A stretch of 64,000 bases of DNA, taken from positions 81,957,573 through 82,021,572 of the forward strand of contig CM060986.1 in NCBI GenBank assembly GCA_030765065.1. Reading direction: 5' to 3'. Positions 11,560-22,734 of this stretch are shown piece after piece. The position numbers were made by a program, and so were the translations under genes. The notes under the pieces were generated by a model. That model searched no databases. It was not told the DNA's origin and saw only the letters and a program-made list of their open reading frames with translations. This stretch comes from Deroplatys truncata. Its lineage: Eukaryota; Arthropoda; Insecta; Mantodea; Mantidae. The stretch's first letter is position 1. Every line of letters begins with the position of its first letter.

Positions 11560-12130
11560 GAGGGGGGGGGGGTGAGCTGTTTATCATTATTGGAAACGAG
11601 GAAGTTACGTAATGTTGGCGCGTTTTTTCCTTGAGAATCTTCTGGAATATTTCCCTAGAGCATATGTATTCATAATTTTCATTGGATATAAAATTGACGC
11701 TAATGTTGGCGCGTTTTATTAGCCAATAGTAATTCAGTTATAATCTTTAGGCATATCGGAGTGTATGGGTATAAAAGCAGTAGGTTGGAGGTAAAGTGAG
11801 TTCAGTTCATCGAAAATCTCAATACATTACACGTCGTCTTCAGTCGTTCAGTTCATCAAAAATCTGTGTACACTACACGTCGTCTTCAGTCAGTCAGTTC
11901 GTCGGTACACTTCGGATATCAATTTGTAGGTTACGCGTAACAGAGTTATGAAATCTCAAGTGTTATAAAGTTAATTATACAAAAAGTTGAAGTACGCGAA
12001 TTAAGAATTATCAGTAATGAAGTTATTATAACAGTTTCAGTTTGGCGAGTGTTAAGATCAATGTATAAATGTGATAGTTAACGTGTTCGACAATAAATGT
12101 GTAAAACAAATTTCTTCATCAGTGTTATAT
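11560..12130 (+). repeat. LTR-like promoter segment inside the piggyBac-like element
   Basis: The segment has a TATA box (TATAAAAG at 11770) and an initiator-like TTCAGTTC about 40 bases downstream. A 46-bp unit with CAGTTCATC..AATCT and ACACGTCGTCTTCAGTC is present twice, with a partial third copy, at 11813-11930. An AATAAA lies at 12092. The order promoter, repeated leader and polyadenylation signal is what an LTR shows. No primer-binding site or matching second LTR was found, so a cellular or other promoter is possible. Confidence 0.4.
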
Positions 12131-12454
12131 TTGGATAAAAGCTTCCTTTCCGTTTACACACCTTGATCAAGAGACATGTTCGACCGAGAAATAATAGCTA
12201 GCCGGAGGACAGCAAACAAAAATTAAATCAAATAACAGTCGCATTCTTTCGAACACTAATACTGCCGCAAATTGTTAACACCAGATGGAGCTACAAACCG
12301 AACAAATGAATGACGTCACAAGATGGCTTCACATGAAGTAAACACACATACACAAACATCACAAGTAATAACATTTGTAAGTTAATACCGTTACAAAGAG
12401 TGTCCATAAATTTAAAAAAAAAGAAAAAAAGAAACCCGGCCACGTGTAGTGTAT

Positions 12455-13390
12455 AGACAAGATATTAGTACCACTTAGAGGTCATCTGATAATAAAACAA
12501 TTTCCTGCAAAAGGCACACAAATGCTGTCCAAGCTTTGTTGTGATAGTGGATATACATGGAATTTACAGATTTATGCTGGAAAAGAGCAAGATTCTGGCA
12601 GTTGTGTATCAATGAATACTGTCATGAAACTATCTGAAAAGCTTCTGGATACTGGTAGAACAGCTGTAACTGATAATTATTATACAAGTTTTGAACTGTC
12701 AAACAAATTGCTTAAAAGGAAAAATCATTTATTAGGAATGCAGAAAAGGTAATTGCATGAGGTAGTTTCTAAAAAATTGAAACAAGGAGAAATTATTGCT
12801 AAAGTTAAATGATCGCGGTATTGTGTTTTAAAATGGAGAGATTGATGAGATATCCCTGTGCTTTCAACAAATCACAGTAGCGAATCTGTGATTGTGAATA
12901 GATGTATAGGTCCAGTTCAAAATTCCTGTTGTGATAATGGATTATAACTCGAGGAAAGCTTCCATAAATGTTTCAGATCAAATGGCGAGCTACAACACAG
13001 CTCTGAGAAGAACAATGAAATGGTATAAGAAACTGCTGTTGAACTCATACTTGGCTCAATGGTTGTAAATTCTCATCTCCTTTACAAAACTGTGAATAAG
13101 TCCTCCATTTGCATAACAGATTTCAGAGAAAATAAAATCATAGAAGCTCTGTTATTCTTAAATGAATCCCTGAATGATCCCTCTCAACAGCAGCTGATAT
13201 CAGTTTCTAGGAAACCCTGAAGAATCACAACAGACCAGCTCATAAGTTTCAAAATTATTGAAAGGGGTGTTACAAAACGAAACTCAAAGGAAATTTATTA
13301 AAAAACAAAGTAATCACATACTGTGAAGAATGTTGTAAAACCTCAATGTTACTCACAATGCTTTGCTAATTTTCATAACTGAACATTCCA
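12455..13390 (+). pseudogene. piggyBac-like transposase, C-terminal part
   Basis: The reading resumes with VPLRGHLIIKQFPAKG and DSGYTWNLQIYAGK. The block AVTDNYYTSFELSNKLLKRK follows; its aspartate corresponds to the second catalytic Asp of piggyBac transposases. Further on, decayed copies of VLKWRD, SDQMASYNTALRRTMKWYKK and a C-terminal cysteine-rich stretch are readable across frames. The usual GVDKSDQM has become INVSDQM, so the third catalytic aspartate is lost. Multiple stops make this inactive. Confidence 0.85.
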
Positions 13391-13599
13391 AAAACACTTC
13401 TAACATTCCATATTTGTATGTATACTTTACGAATTAGAACTAAATCCATTCTTTGATTGTAATCATAATTAAGCTTTTCCTTGTTAGCATTACTACGTTT
13501 TATTGTGTAAAGTTTGCTTTTTTAACTAATAAGATTTTATGATACTGAAATTTATGTCTCCATACTCCAACCCCTAGTGTAGTAAGAACTAGATTAAGG

Positions 13600-13993
13600 C
13601 TCACAATGGTCAGTTCATAGGTAAACTTCAATTTTTCAGTGGGTTGCTGGCATGTAATGGACTGCTTATATCTTAAAGTGTTCCAGAAATGTAGCTGTCC
13701 TATGGACCACCACGGTCTGATGAGAATTGCATAAAGTGGGCCCCAGGGTTCATTCTGGCTCTTAATATGTTATTTATGAACATAAAAATTAATACGTTAA
13801 CAATGGTTTGACATAGCCCATTAAAATTTTATGTGCATATGTTTTATGTTTTGGTTATATGGTAAAAAAATTCAAACCAATCAGAAGAAAACTGTTGATT
13901 TTTGGATTCCCATAGATGCATTGCTTTAATGTTGAAACTAATCAGTACTGTAGCTTATTTAGAAAAATATAGATATTATATTTGATTTTTCAG
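13600..13993. other. Intron DNA, nothing recognised
   Basis: AT-rich sequence leading to the acceptor at 13993. Confidence 0.6.
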
Positions 13994-14193
13994 CACATGT
14001 ATGAGGATGTTATGAATCTTCTTGCAAAAATTACCAATGTAGCAGCTGTTATCTACACAAGCAGTTACAAAGAATGTGCAATAAAACCTGTTAGTGGAAA
14101 GGATAAGGATTGGACAGAAAACTTCTGCTTAAATATGGGATATAAAGACAAACACTTTATAGATTTCATGAGACTTTACCTAATTCTTCACAG
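13994..14193 (+). CDS. CS: Citrate synthase, internal exon
   Basis: This 200-bp exon begins phase 0 after TTTTTCAG and ends phase 2 before GTAATT. It encodes YEDVMNLLAKITNVAAVIY, then the DWTENFCLNMGYKD block and RLYLILH. These match the large-domain segment of citrate synthase that precedes the oxaloacetate-binding SDHEGGN motif. The last two bases (AG) combine with the first T of the next exon to give the serine of that motif, which verifies both splice sites. Confidence 0.95.
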
Positions 14194-15031
14194 GTAATTC
14201 TTACAGGAAATATAGCATTTCAGTATATATTCTCATTTTAATTTCATCAACAAATAAGTAAATATTGGAATACAAAACTTCAGCTTTCAAGAGTAAAGTT
14301 TAATGTTAACATAATATAACTGCTTAGTGAAAAGCAATCATAAAATATAAAATCCTCAACCAGTGCGCGAGGTGATGAAAAGGAAGCAGGATGGTCTTTC
14401 TTTTTAAGCTAATCTGGCTGCTCTACCATTAGACAAGTGAAATTTACAAGTTGTACAACCTAACCCCTCTTTACTATCATCCATTCATAAGTTTTTAGTT
14501 TCTCTAGCTACTGATGCTGTGTCCAGTAATTAGGAAAATAAATAGCACTATCTTCTTGTAATTTGGTTTTAGCTGCATCATTACTGTTAGCTCCTGCAGA
14601 AGGTGTTTCTGCGTTCTTGCAGGTAAAGATATATTTCTGGTGTTTGTGTCAGTTATATTTCCACATGCATCCAATTGATCACAGTTGCTTAGTTTCTCTT
14701 TCTTATTGCAGATTAGTCACTTAACTATTTCAACTGGTGACTGCAAACTGGAGGTAGTAACATCAAATAATGGCATGATGCATTTGTTGAGCTCCCAATT
14801 ACATAAGCACAATAGAAAAGCATACTGACTAGTTGGTGTAAACTTCTGACCGGCCCATATAACAATAATCAAAAATAACACTGCTTGTAAAGAGGCTTAC
14901 ACCTTGTTCTGCCCAGTTATTTCATTATCATTAAACCATAACCACTCCTACCCATGTGGGATAAGTGAGTTCTCATGCACAGTGCTTTTAGCATAGAGCT
15001 TTTATATGAAGAGTAACATTGAATGAATCTT
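14194..15031. other. Intron DNA, possible tRNA-like scrap
   Basis: Mostly unassigned. On the - strand near 14410-14440 a TCTAATGGTAGAGCAGC sequence resembles a tRNA D-arm (box A), perhaps a SINE remnant. No box B was found. Confidence 0.35.
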
Positions 15032-15046
15032 ACATTCAGATTTTAT

Positions 15047-15371
15047 GGATGCCAAGGTAGCGCAGTGGATTCTTTTCTGATTCTCGTACCGAGGATTCAG
15101 GGTTTGATTCCAGCTCCGGGGTGATAATTTTAGTCAGCCTTATCCATGCCTTCACCTACTCATGTGAAGTATCCCCATGGCCCAATGTGGTTCAGAGTCC
15201 ACAGTAAAAGTTGTAGATCCTCTCATTCCACCATCTTCATTATCACCTTAGCATGGAGGTAACAAGCTCCACCCGTTGGGTACCTCCACTTCAGAAATAG
15301 GTCCGGTCATTGCTTGGTGGAGTGAGGTTATCCCAGAAGGTCATAGGCCAATATGGAAAGCATTAGAGATG
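15047..15371 (+). mobile_element. tRNA-derived SINE (family C) with 15-bp target duplication
   Basis: The tRNA-like head is on the + strand, with box A GGTAGCGCAGTGGA and box B GGTTTGATTCC. It is followed by a body of about 250 bases. Direct repeats ACATTCAGATTTTAT at 15032-15046 and 15372-15386 are identical over 15 bases and mark the insertion exactly. It lies in the third visible citrate synthase intron. Confidence 0.9.
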
Positions 15372-15399
15372 ACATTCAGATTTTATTTTTTTTATTTAT

Positions 15400-15867
15400 T
15401 TTTATTTATTTATTGTCCTAAGAGATTTACAATTTTATTATCTACTGAACTTTGACCTGGCCACTCATTCTGTAGACAATCACTACATTTTATCTACATT
15501 TACAATTTCCTGTCAATAAATTATCTTGCTTCAGTTTTTCATGTCCCATTTGCACTTGTTTTTCACTTGTCACTTATCGATTGCTTTACCATCACACATT
15601 CACCATAGTTTTCCATTCAAAGTAAGATACACTACCTCTTACTTTTCTCTATCCACTGTCCAAAGCCATTTATTTTTGACTTTATAGAAAAACTGTACAA
15701 GGCCCCTAGCATCCTTGCACATCATTTCGATTATAAGCATATTTCTATCCCCCTTCAACCACTTCTTTTTAACAAATTCTCTTCTCCAATTTTCTGTTCC
15801 TTGGCACTTAAATACTATGTGTTCAATGTCTTCATTACCACCACATATCGGACATTGATTTTGAGGA
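15400..15867 (-). mobile_element. LINE 3' end, - strand part of the host copy
   Basis: The - strand reads a C-terminal zinc-knuckle-like block of a LINE ORF2 (NQCPICGGNEDIEH..KCQG, then KNKWLWTVD) and the 3' untranslated tail. It continues, after the interruption at 15868-16660, into the upstream part at 16661-17390. A short piece encoding about 30 residues between the two is missing. Confidence 0.8.
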
Positions 15868-16660
15868 AACAGAATAGTTTAATGAATGATGGATGGGTAA
15901 GTAATTTACGGAACATTTTGGGGAAAAATGGGTTAGGAGACATGTGGAGGAGAGAAAATAATGTGAAAATTTTTTAGAAAAGGCAAGGAAAAGACTGGAA
16001 GACATAGAAATACAAAACATGTTCAGTGAGATTGCCGAAAAGAGCTCATTGGTTTGTTATAGGCCAATGAAAAATAGATGGGGTAGGGAAAAATATATAG
16101 ACATAGTAAATAAAGAAGAGAGAGAATCTATTGCATGGGTAAGAACTGGAGCATGGAGGCTAAGAGGGTTAAGACAGGGTATTCCTCAAAACCAATGTCC
16201 GATATGTGGTGGTAATGAAGACATTGAACATATAGTATTTAAGTGCCAAGGAACAAAAAATTGGAGAAGAGAATTTATTAAAAAGATGTGGTTGAAGGGG
16301 GATAGAAATACGCTTATAATCGAAATGATGTGCAAGGACGCTATGAGCATTGGACAGTTTTTGTGTAAAGTAAAAAATAAATGGCTTTGGACAGTGGATA
16401 GAGAAAAGTAAGAGGTAGTGTATCTTACCTTGACTGGAAAACTATGGTGAATGTGTGATGGTAAAGTAATCAATAAGTGACAAGTAAAAAACAAATGGAA
16501 ATGGGACATGAAAAACTGAAGCGAGATAATTTATTGACGGGAAATTGTTAAAAAAAAAAAAAAAGTAATGATTGTCTACAGAATGAGTGGCCAGGGTCAA
16601 AGTTCAGTAGACAACCAAATTGTAAATCTCTTAGCACAATAAAACAATACAATACAATAT
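15868..16660 (+). mobile_element. 5'-truncated LINE inserted in inverse orientation in its own relative
   Basis: The + strand carries the ORF2 C-terminus, open at 16019-16411 (FSEIAEKSSLVCYRPMKNRW, then CPICGGNEDIEHIVFKCQG with a CxxC...HxxxxC pattern). The 3' tail follows, ending in an A run and AATAC repeats near 16655. The same protein segment is encoded on the - strand on both sides. The simplest reading is insertion of a short LINE copy into an older copy of the same family, with loss of about 90 bases of target. The C-terminal style fits jockey/CR1/R1-like LINEs, but the clade is not certain. Confidence 0.8.
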
Positions 16661-17390
16661 ATTTTTCCCTAACCCAAGTATTTTTCATTGGTCTATAACA
16701 AACCAATGAGCTCTTTTCAGCTATCTCACTGAACACGATTTGTATTTCTATATCTTCCAGTCTTTTCCTCGCCTTTTTCCAAAAATTTTTCATGTCATTT
16801 TCTCTCCTTCTCCACATGTCTCCTAACCCATTTTTCTCCAAAATGTTCCATAAATTACTTATCCATCCATCATTCATTAAGCTATTCTCTTGGTATTCTA
16901 TACATTGTCTTAACACATTACCTTTTCCTAGATTTAAAGTTCTGAACCAAAATTTCAAAGCTCTTTCCATTATCTTCCCCTTAGTTGCCACCCTGCCCAT
17001 CTGTAATTGTGCTACCTGTCTTACAATTGCCTTCAGTAACCCTAGCATTTCTCTACAAAACATCCTGTGCACCTCATCTATAGTTTCCCATCCTCTATCT
17101 AATCCCCATATTTCTATACCATACATCATTTTTGCCTCCACAACCATCTCATAAACTTTTTCAGCCATTTAACATTTATATTAGGTACTCTATATTTGCA
17201 GCTTCTAATTGCTGCCATCACCCCTTTACCTTTTGCCAATGCAAACTTCTTTTGTTTCTCCCATTTATTACCTCCATCTATTTTTACTCCTAAATAAATA
17301 CAGCCACGCACCACCCTGTAATCTTTATACTCTCTCTTCCACTTTTCATATTTGCTTAATTTTCCCAGATTTTATTATTGTGATGAGTTA
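16661..17390 (-). pseudogene. LINE ORF2 C-terminal region, - strand
   Basis: A - strand open frame (16548-17168) reads EAKMMYGIEIWGLDRGWETI then VHRMFCREMLGL, the conserved segment after the RT domain of many LINEs. Next come LKFWFRTLNL and the FSEIAEKSSLVCYRPMKN block shared with the + strand copy. Upstream, VRGCIYLGVKIDGGNKW at 17250-17320 matches the thumb region (YLGxxI). The RT catalytic motifs are not in the window, so the copy is 5' truncated. Confidence 0.8.
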
Positions 17391-17399
17391 CCTTTTGAG

Positions 17400-18184
17400 T
17401 GTGTTTTGGAAGCATAATGGCACAGTCATCAGTTGTGATCCAGTGAGGATTTTCTTGGCATGGATGCTAATGTTGGTTTTGGTTGCATGTATCAGATGAG
17501 ATTTTTGTTTTTCTTTTGATATCTCCCTTTACTTCTTTTTGCCAAATTGGGCCTTTGACTTAAGAAACAATTGATGACATTATTGGCTATTGAGCTGTAA
17601 GGGTTTTTTTTAACAATGATTCTATCAGTTTTTAACTATTAAGCACACTCACATTCACTCCATTTATACTTCCAGATTCTGTAGAAGGAATGATTCTGGT
17701 TAAATTCCCTGCCCCAGCCAGGAATGGAACTTAAGTTTTCTAGGTTGAAAAGCCAGAGCACTGACCACTCAGCCACAGAGATAGTCAAGATTACTTTATC
17801 AGTCATGAAGTTGAAATTTATTAGTCTGTTCCTGTTTACACATACTAGTAGCTTTTCCCAAATAGTTAAATTGAATAAATTTAGAATCTCTTTTTGAAAG
17901 AGAATTAATACATGCATTTTTTTAAATTTTACTACTGAAACTGAAAAAAATACCCATAAAGTTGAAGTTTTAAATACTAAAAGTAAAGAAAAACAATCGC
18001 ATCAGCTAAATGGGTGAACTGAATTCAGAAAATGAAAGCTGCATCATTTGTTAGTTGTAAATTATAAATGAGCAACAAAATTAAACAAAAATGGTTTCTT
18101 TCTTAGTTTTATTTCACATAATGATACTCTTATCACATTCTGTGTTTTATACAACTGTCTGGTTTATTTATTGTTCCTGTATAG
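17400..18184. other. Intron DNA with a SINE head remnant
   Basis: At 17640-17790 the - strand carries a tRNA-like sequence, TCTGTGGCTGAGTGGTCAG (box A) and AAGTTCCATTCCTGG (box B-like), suggesting a further SINE family. The rest is AT-rich and unassigned. Confidence 0.45.
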
Positions 18185-18317
18185 TGACCATGAAGGTGGC
18201 AATGTCTCAGCACATACAACACACCTTGTTCACTCTGCACTATCTGATGCATACCTTGCATTAGCTGCTGGTGTTAATGGACTGGCTGGTCCCTTACATG
18301 GACTAGCAAATCAAGAG
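18185..18317 (+). CDS. CS: Citrate synthase, exon with first catalytic histidine
   Basis: This 133-bp exon lies between a TATAG acceptor and a GTAATA donor. It encodes [16 protein letters not shown] and [14 protein letters not shown]. The second motif carries the histidine that corresponds to catalytic His274 of pig heart citrate synthase. The histidines of the [10 protein letters not shown] motif contribute to oxaloacetate binding in the family. The split serine codon across the upstream intron is consistent with the preceding exon's phase. Confidence 0.97.
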
Positions 18318-18450
18318 GTAATAAAGTTATGTTGTTAAGTACAAGTAGCCTTCATCCACAAATAATAATTAATATTCAGAAAAATCACATTTTGTTTCAT
18401 CGGCATGCAATACTCTCAACTCTCATCAGAATGTACTGATAGTCCACGAA

Positions 18451-18482
18451 TGCGTGCGTGCGTGCGTGCGTGCGTGTGTGGC
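18451..18482. repeat. TGCG microsatellite
   Basis: Six or more TGCG units grade into TG, at the left edge of an old Helentron-like fragment. Confidence 0.9.
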
Positions 18483-18504
18483 GTTTTTGTTTCTTTTGTG
18501 ATTA

Positions 18505-19015
18505 TACTACCTTACGTTTAAGATATTTTCATGACAAATGAAATGTATATCTTGAGTTTTCAGGGAATAGCCTCTAGAGTCCTCTTCACTCTAGTGACTT
18601 TTGTATAATTGGTAAATCATAAAAGATAGATAAAATCTTACTGCTAATAAATGTAGATCTCAATAAAGTACACAACTTATTTCATATATTTTTTGTGGAG
18701 TCAACTATTTTTGAAATATTTCTTATAATTGGTTTGAGTTTTAAATATTTATACTTTTCTCAACAAGGAAGTCATTATTCATTTTTTTCTCATGGGCATG
18801 CAAAAAGCTTGAAATTTCAAAGCCTTCACATAGTGACACACTCTTAAAAATGTGACATTGCTTTACCTACTGTAGGTATCCTACACGAGTTGTGTAAATG
18901 TGAATTGAAAGGCTATCTGGATTAACAAGAAGTAGATAGAAGAATAAGTTTTAGTAATAATAGTTCATAGAAAAGTGAACGGAGAAAGTCACATGAATGC
19001 AACACATTAGATTGT
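18505..19015 (+). mobile_element. Old Helentron-like fragment (3' half)
   Basis: The fragment begins at the GTTTAAGATATTTTCATGAC block and carries the AAATGTATATCTTGAGTTTT, AAAGATAGATAAAATCTTACT and AGAAAGTCACATGAATGCAA blocks in family order. The head and microsatellite are missing or replaced by the TGCG tract at its left. Confidence 0.75.
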
Positions 19016-19431
19016 TTTTAAGTACAGTGTTCTTTAACTAGGTTAAATGAGCCTGGCATCCATATTGCTCTGAATTTACCCAACATTCGTCTTGTGAGGT
19101 TAAGGCAAACCCTGGAAAAAATCATATCCAAGTAGCTCTCATCTCAAGTGAGATTTAAAACCTGGGACCTCTTGAATGTGAAATATATGCTACCCCCATA
19201 TCATAAAGATGGGTCACAAATTTTATAAATTGTTATTTGTGAAACTTCAGATTTCATAATTAATTGACATTATGAAGTTTAAATCTAGTGGGATCATCCA
19301 AGATTCAATTCACATTTAAAGATAAAGAAATGAAAAACCATTTATTTTGGTAAAAATTACAGATTTTTTAAAATTAAAAATTAATATTATGAAGTGAGAT
19401 TCACATTCCACTCTAATCAACTGATTTAACA
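19016..19431. other. AT-rich intron, nothing recognised
   Basis: No coding or repeat structure was seen. Confidence 0.6.
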
Positions 19432-19445
19432 CACATCTTTAAATG

Positions 19446-19736
19446 AAATGAAATTGAATTTTATTTATGGACGCTCTTTAACTGCTGTGGTCCTTAGCGT
19501 CCCATTCTATATTGGGCATGAAAGACCGGTAATTTTGCTCAGAGGCCTCTTTATCAGACTTGAGGTTCTTTTACATGCCGTAAATCTACGATACACGACC
19601 ACCGGCTTTACTTCCCTTCCGAAGAAAGCCATACTAAGGATTTTTATGCCCAAAAAAATCCATCGCCCTCCACTGGGGTTGAACCTGCGACCTTGGGAAT
19701 TAGAGGCTAGCATAGTAACCACTACACCACAGAGGC
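19446..19736 (-). mobile_element. SINE family A copy, one of the best preserved
   Basis: Read on the - strand from 19736 it begins GGCCTCTGTGGTGTAGTGGT (box A) and has a box B near GCAGGTTCAACCCC. The family body follows, ending in the CAGTTAAAGAGCGTCCATAA block. Direct repeats CACATCTTTAAATG (19432-19445) and CACATCATTAAATG (19737-19750) match at 13 of 14 positions. It lies in the intron before the exon at 20611. Confidence 0.9.
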
Positions 19737-19750
19737 CACATCATTAAATG

Positions 19751-20610
19751 GCAATATATACTAATAATACTAGGAATCAAAATCTTTAGTTTGGTTTTCT
19801 CCACTTTTTAGTTTCAGACATTTGATGAACTTCAGCATGTGTCTTCTAAAAATGTTGAGCTACACATAGGTGTATAAAAAGTTTTGTGGTTAGTGGCAAA
19901 AGTATGCTGAACAAAAGTGGATAGAGTTTGCCCATTTTTCCCTGCATGTAATAAATTTTTGGGATATATTTTATTGTTTTACAAGAAAATATTGTTTTTA
20001 AATGTGAAAAAATAGAAATATGTATTCATTTGTTATTTTGCATGAGTATGTGGAGAATGTTTAGGCTAAAATGTTGTTTATAGGAGTAGTTAATACTTTG
20101 TATATTACTAAGCATGTAAACAAATGCAATAAACTAGGTCATCCATAGAACTGAGCCAAAATTCATAGGGGTGTGTATATCACAAACAAGTACATCATAT
20201 TTTAGCCTTTTCGCTGCATTTTTATAGAAAATGTTATTTTCACCTGTCTCCTCTTAAAAGCAGAATACTGTTTGATTTAAAAGAAAAAAGGTACAAAGAT
20301 TGTGACATCTTAAGACATTTGATCTTATGGATAATGGTTTAATTCAGAGAACTTCCTTGTTTGATTACTGTAGGATCTTTTTTCTTTTGGCATTTTTTCT
20401 CAGGTATTCCTTAATCTTCATTGGTGGTACAATCTATGGAGGTATGCTAAGTAGCAGTAGGCAAATTCCTTAAGTTTATGATTTCATTTCATTTACCATC
20501 ACAGTTACAACTGGCAGTGGTGTTGCTTAAGAATAGAAACATATATAGTAAAACTGCAAAAGATCATCTCTACTCATATTTTAAATAAAGTGCATATTTA
20601 CTCATTAAAG
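19751..20610. other. AT-rich intron, nothing recognised
   Basis: No coding or repeat structure was recognised. Confidence 0.6.
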
Positions 20611-20811
20611 GTAATCAAGTTCATCAAGGAGATAGAGAAAGAGTGTGGGGCAACACCTAGTGAAGCCCAGCTGAAGGAATTTTGTGAAAAAAAACTTGAG
20701 CATGGTGTTATTCCAGGATATGGGCATGCTGTATTACGTAAAACTGATCCACGATTCACAAGCTTTAAGGAGTTTGCTGAAAAAAATATACAGGATGACA
20801 AAATGGTCAAT
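20611..20811 (+). CDS. CS: Citrate synthase, exon with second catalytic histidine
   Basis: This 201-bp phase-0 exon lies between TTAAAG and GTGAGT. It encodes 67 residues. The motif [14 protein letters not shown] carries the histidine equivalent to pig His320. The variable helices before and after it ([13 protein letters not shown] and [13 protein letters not shown]) are noticeably unlike the usual VLVWL...KEVG and FALKHLP...D sequence I remember for animal citrate synthases, although the spacing is kept. This is one reason to consider a paralogue. Confidence 0.95.
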
Positions 20812-21169
20812 GTGAGTATTAATCATTTTTGTGCTGAAATTGTTTCAAATAAACTAGTTTTAAGCTTATGAATGCTTTATATGTTAATGGCATATGCTTC
20901 ATTTATTCCCTGTAATTAAATTTAAATGCAAAAATGATTTGCTATTCATCAATTGCATGCTTAGCTGCTTCTACTTGTTTACAAGCTGCTGAAGTAACAA
21001 CAAATTATAATGTTACATCAACAACTTGTAAATAAAGTAGAAGCTGCTGAGGATACAATTAATGAATGTGAAATATGTTCTACATTTTAATTTAGTTAAA
21101 AAAGAATAAGTGAAGTTTGGTTACCTATTTACTAAGGTCGTTCAAGGTTAACCAAGGCTTTAATTTTTA

Positions 21170-21585
21170 CACAAGAAATATACATATGTAGAAGTGCCAA
21201 TCCATGTCAGTTTTTCAAAGTATTCCCCTTAAATTCCGCCTGTTGCCATCATACTGGAAATTCTCTGATGCTGTTGGCATAGAAAGAAGTAAGTTGCTGT
21301 CATGACCACTGCAGGATAGCGTTCTTTGAGTTCCTTATCTGTCTGGAAATGCATCCTGTCAAATGTTCTTTAACAGGCCCAAACAGAAACCATTGGGAGC
21401 TAAATCTGGACTTTAAGGACTGGGTAGTAAAACCTCTCAGTGTATTTTGGCCAGTAATGTTTGAGTCAAATGGCCCACATGTGGCCTGGCATTGTCATGG
21501 AGAAGAAGGATATGACATGAAAGATATTCCAGGTCTTTTCTTCCAAACAGCCCTTCACACAGCACCATGAATCAGTGTTGAGTAA
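21170..21585 (-). pseudogene. Second mariner transposase fragment
   Basis: The - strand reads HDNARPHVGHLTQTLLAK, then SPDLAPNGF and LKNI*QDAFPDR*GTQ. This is the segment with the second and third catalytic aspartates (HDNARPH and SPDLAP) of a mariner-type transposase. It is broken by stops and is a fragment of about 130 codons. It is distinct from the copies at 5271 and 42302. It lies in the intron after the exon ending at 20811. Confidence 0.8.
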
Positions 21586-21589
21586 CACT

Positions 21590-22734
21590 CAACTCCCTCT
21601 CAAAAAATATCAGAGGATAACTTGCCCAACATGCATGATATTCACCAGAGTGACTGCAGTTGGGTGATCATGTCCATGTGATTCATTTGTTACCAACTCC
21701 TTCACTTCACTGAACTACTGACATCATTCATACCACCGGCACTTGTGATACTTCTGACATTACTAGAAGTATGTTGGGCCGAAGTATGTCTGAGTCCCTC
21801 GCATAAGGGAGTTGTTCACTGGCCTTGGCAGAGCAGTGGTTTCCAATACCCATGGGAGACTGGGTATGTCTGGGTAATGATATTCAAGTGTTGTGAGATG
21901 CCTTAATGTCCTCAGGTACCAGTCTGCAGAGCTGGGAGATGGTGTGCTTGAATGCTGTCAGCCCTACCAAGTTTTTCAGTAATCTTGCCTTTGGGGTTGA
22001 CATGTTTAAATGGTATACCCACTTCTATCCCTGCACAAGTAGGGGGTCATTTTAGACTCCAGATATTGGCCTAATAGAAATCTCCACAGGAGAGCCTCTC
22101 GGTTTGGTACCTGACTGAGGCTATGGAATTAAAACAAAGGCAGAAAAATCAAATAAAGATCATGTTTGTTTTCTTTTATTATAAAACCTTTTACTATCTA
22201 AACATACCAAACCAAAAATGACCAAAAACTATACATTTAAAAGGTGAAAATGTGTTTTATTGCAGAAACCTGCCATCTACTACTTTAGAAAAAAGTTCCT
22301 AAACAAATAATAATAATTTTATAGATGTTGAGTAATAATTTTTTTTATTCTTTTTTTAACCAAAATCTTGATTTGTTTCAAGAATAAAATAGTTTCCATT
22401 TCTCTCAAAAGTTGAAAATGTGCACATAGTGGATTTCTGAAATAAATGAGTCAGTTTCTAGGTTAAAAATTTAGTTATGCTGTAAGAGGATTTATGACAG
22501 ATTACTGTTTAAACTGAGAAAAATGTTTATAATCAGCTTTCTGTCTTGAAAGGAATATACCACAATAACTTCAAATTTGTTGTTTCTACCATTTATCATA
22601 GACAGTATGAAATATGCATTGTCTGATAACAAACAAACAAAACAAGATATGCATAAAAATAGTAATATTAAAACAAATCTATATGTGTAATTTTTTCCAA
22701 TATAAATTCAATTAAAGTATAAAATGCTTAAGTC
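21590..22734. other. Intron DNA, unclassified
   Basis: The part at 21740-22120 is richer in GC and looks like unclassified repeat sequence without a readable protein. The part at 22120-22734 is plain AT-rich intron. Confidence 0.4.

Larger units (their letters stand above)
10264..13597 (+). mobile_element. piggyBac-like transposon, decayed and interrupted
   Basis: The left end is TTAA followed by CCCTTTGTTGGTCGCTAGGG, the usual piggyBac arrangement of a TTAA target and a CCC start. The proposed right end, AACCCCTAGTG...GATTAA ending at 13597, aligns loosely with the reverse complement of the left end and is degenerate. Between them are two blocks of piggyBac-type transposase separated by about 1.1 kb of unrelated DNA (11330-12460). 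It lies in the second visible citrate synthase intron. Confidence 0.75.

Noticed and set aside
16792-17154. 120-codon + strand frame
   Set aside because: It is the antisense of the LINE ORF2 C-terminal region at 16548-17168 on the - strand.
20590-20871. A separate 93-codon gene
   Set aside because: Its core is the citrate synthase exon 20611-20811; the rest is read-through into introns on both sides.
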